DNA of 64,000 nucleotides from Exiguobacterium sp. 9-2. Its GTDB lineage: Bacteria; Bacillota; Bacilli; Exiguobacteriales; Exiguobacteriaceae. Below are positions 35,997 to 43,906 of this stretch, piece by piece; positions within the stretch are counted from its first letter, which is position 1, and each line of letters opens with the position of its first letter. The stretch covers positions 274,001-338,000 of the forward strand of contig NZ_CP142850.1 in assembly GCF_036287235.1 (NCBI RefSeq), read 5' to 3'. The notes below the pieces were generated by a model. The model was given only the letters and a program-made list of their open reading frames with translations. It was not told where the DNA came from and did no database searches. A program made the translations under genes and the position numbers.

Positions 35997-36575
35997 TTAG
36001 ACCGTTGTTTTCGACCAGTTGAAATGGTCGCAAATCGCTTCAGCGCTTTCACGCGCACTTAACTGTTCCGTATCAAGAAAGAGATAATTGACGTCCGGCA
36101 ATTCGCCTGGTAGCGAGCGTGTCCGGTATCCGTCCGCCGTCTCGCGTAAGTCTTGTTCAGAAGCGGCGAGGTCACGCTTCGTTACTTTGTGCGTCAATCG
36201 GTTTTCGGTCGTGTTCCGGTGCAGACGGGTCGCGACCGGCGCATCCAGTTCAACGATATAGACGTCAGCACCTGCTTGTTCGAACAACTCAACCGTTTCT
36301 TCGATGAACTCGAGACCACCACCTTCGACGCCGAATAGACAGAGGAATGTAAACAGGACACCTTCGAGCGAACTGTTCGCCATTTCCTTGAACATCTCGC
36401 GCCGAATCGTATCTTTTAAGCGGTGATGGGCGGGTTCAGAGAAATCAAAATAAGGCAATAACAAGTCGATCGTCTGGTGGTTATGGAAGACTTTCATCTC
36501 CGTCAACCGTTCGATTTCCTGACCAATCGTCATCTTTCCGACTGCTTGGGGACCAAGTAACAAAACAAATTTCAT
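35997..36575 (-). CDS. P-loop kinase-like ATPase, shikimate-kinase-like fold
   Basis: 192 residues beginning KFVLLLGPQAVGKMTIGQEI with the Walker A motif GPQAVGKMT. Later segments (VYIVELDAPVATRLHRN, NRLTHKVTKRD) fit the lid region of small-molecule kinases. There is no clear Walker B DE pair. The substrate is unknown. Confidence 0.72.
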   Translation of the reverse strand: MKFVLLLGPQAVGKMTIGQEIERLTEMKVFHNHQTIDLLLPYFDFSEPAHHRLKDTIRREMFKEMANSSLEGVLFTFLCLFGVEGGGLEFIEETVELFEQAGADVYIVELDAPVATRLHRNTTENRLTHKVTKRDLAASEQDLRETADGYRTRSLPGELPDVNYLFLDTEQLSARESAEAICDHFNWSKTTV

Positions 36576-36707
36576 GGACGAACCTCATTTCCTTTTTCTG
36601 CTAAGAATAGCACATTCCGATGAGTGACATCACTAGAACGTTTGTTCGTAATTTGGTATAATTCAGGTATGAAGTCCCGTCGTGTCCTTGTCTGAAGGAG
36701 GACAACT

Positions 36708-37235
36708 ATGCAAGAGCAATGGAAGGCCGTCATCGGCTATGTAGGTATATATGAAGTCTCGTCACTTGGTCGCGTAAGGTCGCTTGATCGGACAATCGTG
36801 ACGTGTCGCGGCGTCCGACAACGCCGAAAAGGTGTCTTGCTTCGACCGCGGCTCAATCGAGAAGGATATCGGAAAGTCACGCTCTATCAACGGGGGCGAG
36901 GAGAACGAGTGCAGGTTGGTCTACTCGTTGCGCAAGCTTTTCTGACGGTTGACGTCACGGAAGCGCGACTCGTTCGACGCAACGGTAAACGAGCTGACGA
37001 TCAGTTATCGAACTTGGACGTGTTGCCTTCATTTGATCAGCAGTATACCGAACTACTTGGTGAGTTTGATCTCTTATTAGAACAACATGTGACACTGTCA
37101 TCATTCCAGATTCGAGCGATTCGCGCCCAATATGAAAAAGGGAAGACGATTCGTCAACTGGCGGAGCAGTATCAGGTGACGGAGAACCGGATTCGCAATA
37201 TCATCGATAAAAAGGAAGCACGTTATATCGGCTGA
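36708..37235 (+). CDS. NUMOD4-containing DNA-binding protein with degenerate HNH
   Basis: 175 residues. The N-terminus EQWKAVIGYVGIYEVSSLGR is a NUMOD4 motif found in homing endonucleases. The place where an HNH motif normally lies reads LVRRNGKRADDQLSNLDVLP and has no histidine, so cleavage is unlikely. A C-terminal helix-turn-helix follows (~140-170: KGKTIRQLAEQYQVTENRI). Possibly a former phage or intron endonuclease that now only binds DNA. It is monocistronic with a good ribosome binding site (GGAGGACAACT). Confidence 0.7.
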   Translation: MQEQWKAVIGYVGIYEVSSLGRVRSLDRTIVTCRGVRQRRKGVLLRPRLNREGYRKVTLYQRGRGERVQVGLLVAQAFLTVDVTEARLVRRNGKRADDQLSNLDVLPSFDQQYTELLGEFDLLLEQHVTLSSFQIRAIRAQYEKGKTIRQLAEQYQVTENRIRNIIDKKEARYIG

Positions 37236-37248
37236 GAACAGAGGAAAA

Positions 37249-37281
37249 GAGCGCTTGCCAGGAATGGCAGGTGCTCTTTTT
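37249..37281 (+). terminator. terminator after NUMOD4 gene
   Basis: 12-bp stem GAGCGCTTGCCA/TGGCAGGTGCTC with GU pairs and five T. Confidence 0.85.
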
Positions 37282-37282
37282 G

Positions 37283-38932
37283 TTAAGACGACGATTCGCT
37301 CGAGCGAACGGTCTGTTGCAACGAACTGATCCGTGACTCGAGTACCGCGCTATGTGTCTTCAATTCCGTTTGCTGAATGACGTGGTGTTGCATTTGGTCC
37401 CCGAGTACTTGGCTATAGGACGAGAGCTCTGACATCAACTTTTGGACAGATTGTAGATGTTCCTGCATATTCGACTGGACTTCTGCGACGATTTGACGTT
37501 GGTGTTCGACGGTCCCCAGTGTCGTCTCGATCGTCGTCGCTTCAGTCAGCATCTGTTGCAAGTGCTCCGTTGCCGTCTCAAGCTGTTGTGACGTCGAGAG
37601 AAACCGTTCCGTCATCTGCGAGAGCGCTTGTTCGACTTGATTGAGCCCTGTCGTCCACGTCTGATTGACCTGACGGATGTGGCCCGTACTCGTCCGGATA
37701 TCGATCGCTAGTCTTTCGACTTCCTTGGCCACGACCGTGAAGCCACGACCGGCTTCGCCGGCACGAGTTGCCTCGATCAGCGCATTTAGCGATAGGCGGC
37801 GCGTCTCTTCAGCGACACGCTGGATGTGGGAAATTGAGGTCTCCATCTGCTGCTGTAGATGTGAGGTCTGTTGCAAGATTTGCTCTGTCGTCGCGGATTG
37901 TTCCTTCAGCAAGTAGCTTTCTTGTTGTAATGTCCCAAGTGTCGTGTGATTCGTCTGAACAGTCTGTTGAAAACGAGTTACGGCACGTTGGCTGTTCAGA
38001 AGTGTCGTTTGCATTTCGCTTAACGCATCGTGTCCTTGGGCAGTCAAACGTGTGGAGGCGATGATCGTCTGATTCATCTGCGTCGATTGCGCAAGTAAGG
38101 AACCGGCGACTTCATCGACGGCATGCACCGATTCATCCATCGCGGATAAATGCGATGAAAAGTGGGGCTGGACGGATTCAAGTTCCTGACTGGCTTGTTG
38201 CATCTCGACCGTCAAATCCCCAATCTGTTGCATCAATTGATTGTATTGAAACGTGAGCTGTTGTAACTCAAAGGTCGTCGTCTTAAGTGTTAACGGACGA
38301 TACGATCGCTTCGCATGGGCTTCTTCAATCTGTAGAGCGAGTTTCGATAACGGTGCTAGTTGTCGTTGAATTCGCCAGCGGATCAAGAGGCTGATGCTGA
38401 CAAGTGTGATCACGCTCACCCAGATGAGTGTCCAAGCTAAATCTCGAGCAGGAGCGATTAATTTATCGCGATCGGTCGTCAGCAAGATGACGTCATCAAG
38501 TTCCGGAATCGTCATCGCGACAAGAAACTGGTCTTGATTTGAAAAGGCATATGTACGAGCTGTTTTTAAATGCTGTAGTAGTTGTTTCCGTTTTGCTGGG
38601 TCGAGTGTCAACGGTCGGAACGCCTCACTCGTGTTCAGGCTCTGAAAGCGAGTCGTGTAGTCATCACGTGATAAGTCGGTTCGCTGTTGCTGTTGCAATC
38701 GTTTAATGGCACGCGTACGGTCTGTTGCGTCATTCGGATATGCGAGAAACGTTGCCCGGACGTTCACGTCAAACATCGTTAATTCGCGCATCAGCCGTTC
38801 CTCAGTTGCTGCGACGGATTGTTGGTACGACGCGTAAACACTCAGACCACTGATCACGATCAGTCCGATGGCGACGATCGGAATCAGCCATCCATTTAAT
38901 TGTTGTGCCAGTAATCGTTTTTTCTTTGGCAT
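37283..38932 (-). CDS. methyl-accepting chemotaxis protein with extracellular sensor
   Basis: 549 residues. Membrane helices at ~14-35 and ~168-190 enclose a ~130-residue extracellular domain. A HAMP-like linker ([20 protein letters not shown]) and a coiled-coil signalling domain follow, with tip [20 protein letters not shown]. The ligand is unknown. Its ribosome binding site GGGAGGAGAT lies in one arm of a perfect inverted repeat. Confidence 0.87.
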   Translation of the reverse strand: MPKKKRLLAQQLNGWLIPIVAIGLIVISGLSVYASYQQSVAATEERLMRELTMFDVNVRATFLAYPNDATDRTRAIKRLQQQQRTDLSRDDYTTRFQSLNTSEAFRPLTLDPAKRKQLLQHLKTARTYAFSNQDQFLVAMTIPELDDVILLTTDRDKLIAPARDLAWTLIWVSVITLVSISLLIRWRIQRQLAPLSKLALQIEEAHAKRSYRPLTLKTTTFELQQLTFQYNQLMQQIGDLTVEMQQASQELESVQPHFSSHLSAMDESVHAVDEVAGSLLAQSTQMNQTIIASTRLTAQGHDALSEMQTTLLNSQRAVTRFQQTVQTNHTTLGTLQQESYLLKEQSATTEQILQQTSHLQQQMETSISHIQRVAEETRRLSLNALIEATRAGEAGRGFTVVAKEVERLAIDIRTSTGHIRQVNQTWTTGLNQVEQALSQMTERFLSTSQQLETATEHLQQMLTEATTIETTLGTVEHQRQIVAEVQSNMQEHLQSVQKLMSELSSYSQVLGDQMQHHVIQQTELKTHSAVLESRISSLQQTVRSSESSS

Positions 38933-38937
38933 AAAAC

Positions 38938-38968
38938 ATCTCCTCCCGTATTCCTATCGGGAGGAGAT
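38938..38968. promoter_or_regulatory. perfect hairpin containing the chemotaxis gene's ribosome binding site
   Basis: ATCTCCTCCCG-N9-CGGGAGGAGAT, 11-bp arms. In the minus-strand mRNA the downstream arm is the Shine-Dalgarno sequence, 5 nt before the ATG; folding would hide it. No T run follows, so it is not a standard terminator. Confidence 0.6.
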
Positions 38969-39019
38969 AGCTCAACATGTATGAAGGCGTTGTACGACTT
39001 GTGTAAAGGTCTTGTGAAT

Positions 39020-39196
39020 CTAGTTCACGTAAATCGGAAGGACAGTCGCAAGATGTGTCATAAGTGCTTGTGTCTCTTCTTTTGGTTCAGACGTGACATA
39101 AATGATCAACGCAGCAGCAACGATGACAAAGATGGCAATGACAAGAATGATGAAGAACGGCATCTTACTTTTTCGTTTTTCGGCTTGACGGTCCAT
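39020..39196 (-). CDS. small single-span membrane protein
   Basis: 58 residues: a basic start MDRQAEKRKSKM, one hydrophobic helix (FFIILVIAIFVIVAAALIIY) and a short acidic tail. The ATG at 39194-39196 is preceded by AAGGGGGAATC at a proper distance. It lies ~50 nt upstream of the chemotaxis hairpin on the same strand and may share its transcript. No family recognised; it is too short for many gene callers. Confidence 0.6.
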   Translation of the reverse strand: MDRQAEKRKSKMPFFIILVIAIFVIVAAALIIYVTSEPKEETQALMTHLATVLPIYVN

Positions 39197-39285
39197 GAAA
39201 GATTCCCCCTTAATAATGTATACGATAGATATATTTAAGGGATTCCCTGTTCATTACTTTAAAAACACGACAACTGTCCGGTAAT

Positions 39286-39333
39286 GAAAAAAAATACTGT
39301 CTTGTCTGACGAGAGCGTTGGACAGGGCAGTAT
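39286..39333 (-). terminator. terminator of S51 peptidase-Nudix operon
   Basis: On the minus strand ATACTGCCCTGTC pairs with GACAAGACAGTAT and eight T follow. Confidence 0.87.
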
Positions 39334-39340
39334 ATTACGT

Positions 39341-39745
39341 TCAACTAAGGAGAGACCAGACATCATATCGCTCAAAATCAGCCAAAATATTTGGAGCGAT
39401 CAACTGACGGATCATTTCTTCGTCCGCCCAGAGATAAGCGTCGTGTTCTGCGGATAACTGAACGCTCGTCTGGTTCGTCGAGCAGACGTACATCAACAAA
39501 ATGATTTGCCGATCGGGATGCGTTAGGAAGCTCGAGGCATAGAGTAGACGCTCCGGCGTAACCGTCAACTGTGTCTCTTCTTTCATCTCGCGAACAAGAC
39601 TGTCGAGCGGCAGTTCACCGAAGTCGATCTTTCCACCTGGACATTCCCATGTTCCGCCGCCGAAGTCAGCAACAGCACGGCGGACGATCAGGAGACGTTG
39701 CTCGTGAATGATGATGCCTTTGACAGCAGGGACGATCGCCGTCAT
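39341..39745 (-). CDS. Nudix hydrolase (MutT-like)
   Basis: 134 residues with a Nudix box from GGKIDFGE to REMKEETQL. It starts MTAIVPAVKGIIIHEQ. The ATG at 39743-39745 overlaps the stop of the S51-like peptidase gene by 4 nt; the longer frame is rejected as it lies inside that gene. The substrate is unknown. Confidence 0.83.
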   Translation of the reverse strand: MTAIVPAVKGIIIHEQRLLIVRRAVADFGGGTWECPGGKIDFGELPLDSLVREMKEETQLTVTPERLLYASSFLTHPDRQIILLMYVCSTNQTSVQLSAEHDAYLWADEEMIRQLIAPNILADFERYDVWSLLS

Positions 39746-40392
39746 TTGACAGGACTCCGCGATAACACGACGGGATCGGTTCCTTCTGTTTCGATCAGGT
39801 ACTGATCGCACAGATAGATCCCGCTTGCGTCAGCAAGTCCGAAGGCACGGCTCGTGCCTTCTTCCGTAAAGGATTGCACGAGGTGGGCGGCTTCACCCCA
39901 CGTCTCGTAATGCACACAGACGACCGCGTCTTTCAGCAGGGCAAGACCAGGCAAGCGAAGGCGTCGATTGTCGCGTTGGTCAATCTCCGGAATCACGCAC
40001 CGTTCAGGCGAAACGAGGGCACCGGCAGAAAAGCCAGCGACCGGAACACTGTTTACGAAACGCGACTGGATGATGTCACCAATCGGTGTCGCGACCAAGT
40101 ATTGCTGATACAATTCGGTCTCGCCACCGGAGATGATGATCCCTTGACATTGCTGTAGTTGCGCGAGCTGTTCATCCGTTGGCGCGTCAGACAGTGGTAG
40201 ATGGACGAAGGACGAAATACCCTCTTCCTGCAACGCTTCCGTATAAATCGAGGCGTAGGTCACCCAGTCCTTACCAGTACGTGGGACATACAGAATCGCG
40301 ACCGGACCACCATTCGTTAATGCAGCAAACCGTTTTTGCAAATTCGGTGTAAATGGAGGACCGCCTCCAAATAAGAATAAATGAGTACGCAT
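39742..40392 (-). CDS. peptidase S51-like (PepE/cyanophycinase) serine hydrolase
   Basis: 216 residues. It has FLFGGGPPFTPNL at the start, the middle segment IIISGGETELYQQYL, and the nucleophile elbow AGFSAGALV with catalytic Ser, as in S51 dipeptidases and related class I glutamine-amidotransferase folds. The ATG at 40390-40392 follows GGAGGGATGAC. It is coupled to the Nudix gene. The natural substrate is not clear. Confidence 0.78.
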   Translation of the reverse strand: MRTHLFLFGGGPPFTPNLQKRFAALTNGGPVAILYVPRTGKDWVTYASIYTEALQEEGISSFVHLPLSDAPTDEQLAQLQQCQGIIISGGETELYQQYLVATPIGDIIQSRFVNSVPVAGFSAGALVSPERCVIPEIDQRDNRRLRLPGLALLKDAVVCVHYETWGEAAHLVQSFTEEGTSRAFGLADASGIYLCDQYLIETEGTDPVVLSRSPVK

Positions 40393-40440
40393 GAAGTCAT
40401 CCCTCCAACCATGTATTAGAAAAAGTATAGCAGAAATCAA

Positions 40441-41439
40441 TCAATTGGAAATATGCTGGTAGAATGATTGTCTGCGGAACCACGCGTGATGTTGTTTCCG
40501 TTCTTGAAAGAGAACGAATAGTACAAAGGCGATGACGAGACCGCGTCCAATCCATGGTAAGACGAGAAGACCGTAGTTCATCGCAGCCAACAGTTGGAGC
40601 AAGAAGCGGCGCTTACTCGGATCCCGCAGATACGTGATCAGTGGGAGTTGCTGGTGTGTCTGCTTGAATAGTCGTAGATGAAGGAAGGGTCGCTTTCGAT
40701 GAGACGGCTTCGGTAAGGCACCGTTCAATTCAAGGACGGTTGTTGATAAACTCGACTGTCGTTTCATCGACAACAGAATGTCCTCCGTTAATCCGTCCTC
40801 ACGTCGTGACCAGTGCCGGACATGGAGAGATCCGAACAGTAACACACCCAGTGCGACAACGAAGAGAACAGGGTGCGGTTGAAGCCAAAGCAGGAGCAAC
40901 AGGGAGATGCGTCCTGCTGCCAGGAAGAGATGACCGCTCCATTTCCGCAAGAACCGTTGCCCAGATAACCGGTATGTCCAGAAGCTAAAGAACGGTTGGA
41001 GTAAAGAAAGCGCGAGACTAGTCAGCAGTACGGTGATACTAGATTGGTCAAACCGGATGTGATGTAGCGGGAAACAAAGTAGATGTAAGCCGGCCGTTAA
41101 TAAGAAAATCCGCACGAAGTGATACCGAACAGAATACCGCTTCATTCGGACGATCGCTCCAGAAACCGGTTTGAAGAAGAGACGATCCGCCGGTTCGAAC
41201 CAAGCGTAAAAGGCGGGCAGGAACCCGTACAGCATCCAACCGAGTAAGATCCAAGCGATCGGAACGGTTTGGACCCAGTCCGCTTGACCATTTAAGATCT
41301 GAACCGTCTCATAGATGATGAACAGACCGACTGGAATGACGAGATACAGCAAAATCGTCCAATCGAAAACTTCTCGAAAGAAGCGACGCTGTTCCGCATG
41401 CCGTCGACGGATCCGTTGCTTCAAAAAGGTTTCAATCAT
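40441..41439 (-). CDS. ecsB: EcsB-like ABC transporter membrane protein
   Basis: 332 residues with about eight hydrophobic segments and a basic N-terminus (KQRIRRRHAEQRRFFREVFDW). Its start overlaps the ATPase gene by 8 nt. It is EcsB-like by size, topology and partner; the family affects secretion and protein processing in Bacillus. The transported substrate is unknown. Confidence 0.72.
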   Translation of the reverse strand: MIETFLKQRIRRRHAEQRRFFREVFDWTILLYLVIPVGLFIIYETVQILNGQADWVQTVPIAWILLGWMLYGFLPAFYAWFEPADRLFFKPVSGAIVRMKRYSVRYHFVRIFLLTAGLHLLCFPLHHIRFDQSSITVLLTSLALSLLQPFFSFWTYRLSGQRFLRKWSGHLFLAAGRISLLLLLWLQPHPVLFVVALGVLLFGSLHVRHWSRREDGLTEDILLSMKRQSSLSTTVLELNGALPKPSHRKRPFLHLRLFKQTHQQLPLITYLRDPSKRRFLLQLLAAMNYGLLVLPWIGRGLVIAFVLFVLFQERKQHHAWFRRQSFYQHISN

Positions 41440-42112
41440 GCTCGAGCACCATCGCTTCCATGATGTCGAACAAGCGGGCACCGGGCTGACCAGAGGCTTC
41501 ACCGATTTGAGCGAGTGTCCCTTGATGTTTGATGCGCCCTTGATCAATCCAGACGAAGTCGTCACACAGACGTTCCGCGGAATCAAGGACATGGGTGACG
41601 AGCAGAATCGCTACGCCACGCGTTCGTTCTGCTTCGAGTAAATGTAACAACCGAATCGTTGCGACCGCGTCGAGACCAACGAACGGTTCATCGATGATCA
41701 AGCAGTCTGCGCGTTGCATCAAGGCACAGACGAGCATCACCTTCTGTTTCATTCCTTTAGAAAAAGAGGATACATAGTCACCTGTGACGGCATGCAGTTC
41801 GAACGTCTTTAAGAGTCGTTCTGTATAGGCATGATCCGTCTCGTGGAGCGAGGCGACCAGTTCAAGATGCTCGGCGAGCGTCAAATATTCGTAATAGGTC
41901 GGCTGTTCCGGAATATAGGCGAGGGAGACCGGTAAATCGATCTCTCCTTCGACCCAAGGCAGCGTACCGAACATCGCTTGAATCGTCGTACTTTTTCCTG
42001 CACCGTTCGTACCGATCAAACCGGTGATGGATCCAGGCTGTAAGGCAAACGCAATCTCGTGTAAGACGGGCTGACCGACGTCATAACCGGCTTGGTGAAT
42101 GGATACATGCAT
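41432..42112 (-). CDS. ecsA: EcsA-like ABC transporter ATP-binding protein
   Basis: 226 residues. Walker A GTNGAGKST, signature FSKGMKQKV, Walker B CLIIDEPFVGLD, switch histidine LVTHVLD. The upstream ATG at 42121 sits against the ribosome binding site AAAGGAG, so the second ATG (42110-42112) is chosen. It powers the adjacent EcsB-like permease. Confidence 0.85.
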   Translation of the reverse strand: MHVSIHQAGYDVGQPVLHEIAFALQPGSITGLIGTNGAGKSTTIQAMFGTLPWVEGEIDLPVSLAYIPEQPTYYEYLTLAEHLELVASLHETDHAYTERLLKTFELHAVTGDYVSSFSKGMKQKVMLVCALMQRADCLIIDEPFVGLDAVATIRLLHLLEAERTRGVAILLVTHVLDSAERLCDDFVWIDQGRIKHQGTLAQIGEASGQPGARLFDIMEAMVLEHD

Positions 42113-42261
42113 GTGAAACATCTCCTTTCACTACATCTACTGATAGAAGGAGAAAAATGTTTCACAGCAACAGAAATCAGCAGAACCATAGTAAAAAATG
42201 TAACAGGTTAAAAATAGCAAATGGGCTATAATGGAAATATCAATTTTAGAGGATGAGCGTG

Positions 42262-42702
42262 ATGCAAGCAGTCAAACGAATTTATTTCCGAGAGTCCGGC
42301 ATGGGAAGAGGACAGACGTTTTGGTGGGACCGTGCAAGTCAGACAGTTCGTGTGGAAGATGAGGAAGGATTACTATGTCCATGGTATCTGAAGGGGCTCC
42401 TCTTTATAGATGAAGGAGACCATCCGTTATTCAGAAAGCTGACGGAAGAGGACATCTATCTGATCGACATGTGGTCAGATTTATTCGATGCCGAGAAATG
42501 GCGGGAGTACTGGAATCCTGAAAGCCTTACTATGACGGATGGAACGGATTGGGAGATTCATGTGACGACAGAACACGGCACAGAAAAAGTGTCACACTCA
42601 AACGTGTTTCCACCTGGATGGTGGATGATTCGAGAACTCTTATACGGTTACTACGATGCCAGGAGTAATCGAGAAGATGAAGAAGAGGAGGGTGAACTAT
42701 GA
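42262..42702 (+). CDS. hypothetical protein, acidic
   Basis: 146 residues with many aromatic and acidic residues (FYRE-type, ending EDEEEEGEL). No motif recognised. ATG 42262 follows AGAGGATGAG; ATG 42253 would lie inside that site. It overlaps the next gene by 4 nt. Confidence 0.65.
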   Translation: MQAVKRIYFRESGMGRGQTFWWDRASQTVRVEDEEGLLCPWYLKGLLFIDEGDHPLFRKLTEEDIYLIDMWSDLFDAEKWREYWNPESLTMTDGTDWEIHVTTEHGTEKVSHSNVFPPGWWMIRELLYGYYDARSNREDEEEEGEL

Positions 42703-43055
42703 AACGAGCACTACTGTATCTAATTCCGTTTGCGTGGCTAGGACCTTACCTCGATTGGAAAGAGGGTTCAATACTAGGATACGTCTTATTTTTGTTTGGA
42801 CTTGGTGCTTTATCGTATTCCCTTGCGCGGAGGGGGAAACCGAAATACATCGTCATCGGTAACATGGTTTCGTTTGCGATTTCGTACGGGATTGCACTCA
42901 GTGTAGGAGAAGGATATGGCGAAGGATACTTCAATCCATTGACAGTCAATCAACTGGTTGTTGGAGTGAGTGTCTTGAATCTGGTCGTGCAAATACCGAT
43001 TGTGATGAATGCGATTCAAAACAAAGTGATGAAAAAGGAGTTAGGTGAAGAGTAG
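42699..43055 (+). CDS. small membrane protein, hypothetical
   Basis: 118 residues with four hydrophobic helices (LLYLIPFAWLGPYLDW; YVLFLFGLGALSYSLA; VIGNMVSFAISYGIALSV; LVVGVSVLNLVVQIPIVM). It is coupled to the upstream acidic protein gene (ATGA overlap), suggesting a membrane-bound pair. No family recognised. Confidence 0.66.
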   Translation: MKRALLYLIPFAWLGPYLDWKEGSILGYVLFLFGLGALSYSLARRGKPKYIVIGNMVSFAISYGIALSVGEGYGEGYFNPLTVNQLVVGVSVLNLVVQIPIVMNAIQNKVMKKELGEE

Positions 43056-43067
43056 TCACTCTAAGTA

Positions 43068-43097
43068 GAAAAAACGCTACGCAACGAGTGCGTAGCG
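43068..43097 (-). terminator. ridA terminator
   Basis: 9-bp stem CGCTACGCA/TGCGTAGCG followed by six T on the minus strand. Confidence 0.85.
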
Positions 43098-43103
43098 ATC
43101 AAA

Positions 43104-43493
43104 TCAAACGAGCCCTAAGATTTCGACTTCAACTAATGCACCTTTTGGTAGTTCCTTAACAGCGATACAAGACCGAGCCGGGAAGTGATCGTGCGGTGCA
43201 AAGTAATCGGAGTAGATCGTATTAAAAGAAGCGAAGTGTTCCATGCTCGTTAAGTAGCATGTTGTCTTGACGACGCGGTCTGGTGTCAGTCCTGCCTCTT
43301 TCAGAATGGCATCGACGTTTCGCATGACTTGTTCTGTCTGCTCGGTGATTCCGCCTGGTACGAGTTCACCTGTTGCCGGATCAATAGGAATTTGACCGGA
43401 AGCATAGAGTGTACCGTTTGCGATGAAGCCTTGCGAGTAAGGACCGATTGCAGCAGGGGCATTCGTTGTGTCGATTTGTTTGAATGTAGACAT
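43104..43493 (-). CDS. ridA: RidA-family enamine/imine deaminase
   Basis: 129 residues of the RidA/YjgF/UK114 family: APAAIGPYSQGFIANGTLYA, GQIPIDPATGELV, and the catalytic arginine in FPARSCIAVKELPKGALVE. It hydrolyses reactive 2-aminoacrylate-type enamines in the cytosol. The ATG follows AGGAGGTTTTTTTC. Monocistronic. Confidence 0.92.
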   Translation of the reverse strand: MSTFKQIDTTNAPAAIGPYSQGFIANGTLYASGQIPIDPATGELVPGGITEQTEQVMRNVDAILKEAGLTPDRVVKTTCYLTSMEHFASFNTIYSDYFAPHDHFPARSCIAVKELPKGALVEVEILGLV

Positions 43494-43582
43494 GAAAAAA
43501 ACCTCCTCTTATAAAATACATATGTACGACACCGAGTGATTCGACTCGGATATCCCTCAACCCTTCAAAGGAGTGAATTGAT

Positions 43583-43906
43583 ATGCCACTTTATCATAAA
43601 TTAGTTCGAGACGCGATTCCAAATATCATCGACCAAAACGGGAAAAAAGCGACGTTCCAAACGCTGGACGAACATGAATTCCTAGTGGAAGCGAAAAAGA
43701 AATTACATGAAGAACTGGCTGAATACGAGGAAGCAACAACGGACGCAGACGCTGTCGAGGAGTTAGCTGATTTACTGGAGCTCATCCAAGCGTTAGCGAA
43801 GACACATGGCGTGACAGTCGAGGAACTGGAAGCCGTCCGAACGAAGAAACAGCAACTACGCGGTGGATTTGAAGAACGCCTCTACCTGATCGAGGTCGAG
43901 GATTGA
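43583..43906 (+). CDS. MazG/PRA-PH-like nucleoside phosphohydrolase
   Basis: 107 residues, all-alpha. It has HKLVRDAIPNIID, then HEELAEYEEA and VEELADLLELIQAL, the ExxE...ExxD metal pattern of the phosphoribosyl-ATP pyrophosphohydrolase/MazG group. It probably hydrolyses a nucleotide triphosphate to monophosphate. Its TGA overlaps the TTG of the PLD-helicase gene, so the two are translated together, which suggests one system. Confidence 0.8.
   Translation: MPLYHKLVRDAIPNIIDQNGKKATFQTLDEHEFLVEAKKKLHEELAEYEEATTDADAVEELADLLELIQALAKTHGVTVEELEAVRTKKQQLRGGFEERLYLIEVED

Noticed and set aside
38981-39238. Rightward 85-codon frame opposite the 58-residue membrane gene
   Set aside because: Cys/Asn-rich translation without family likeness; the opposite strand has a better ribosome binding site and a clean membrane helix.
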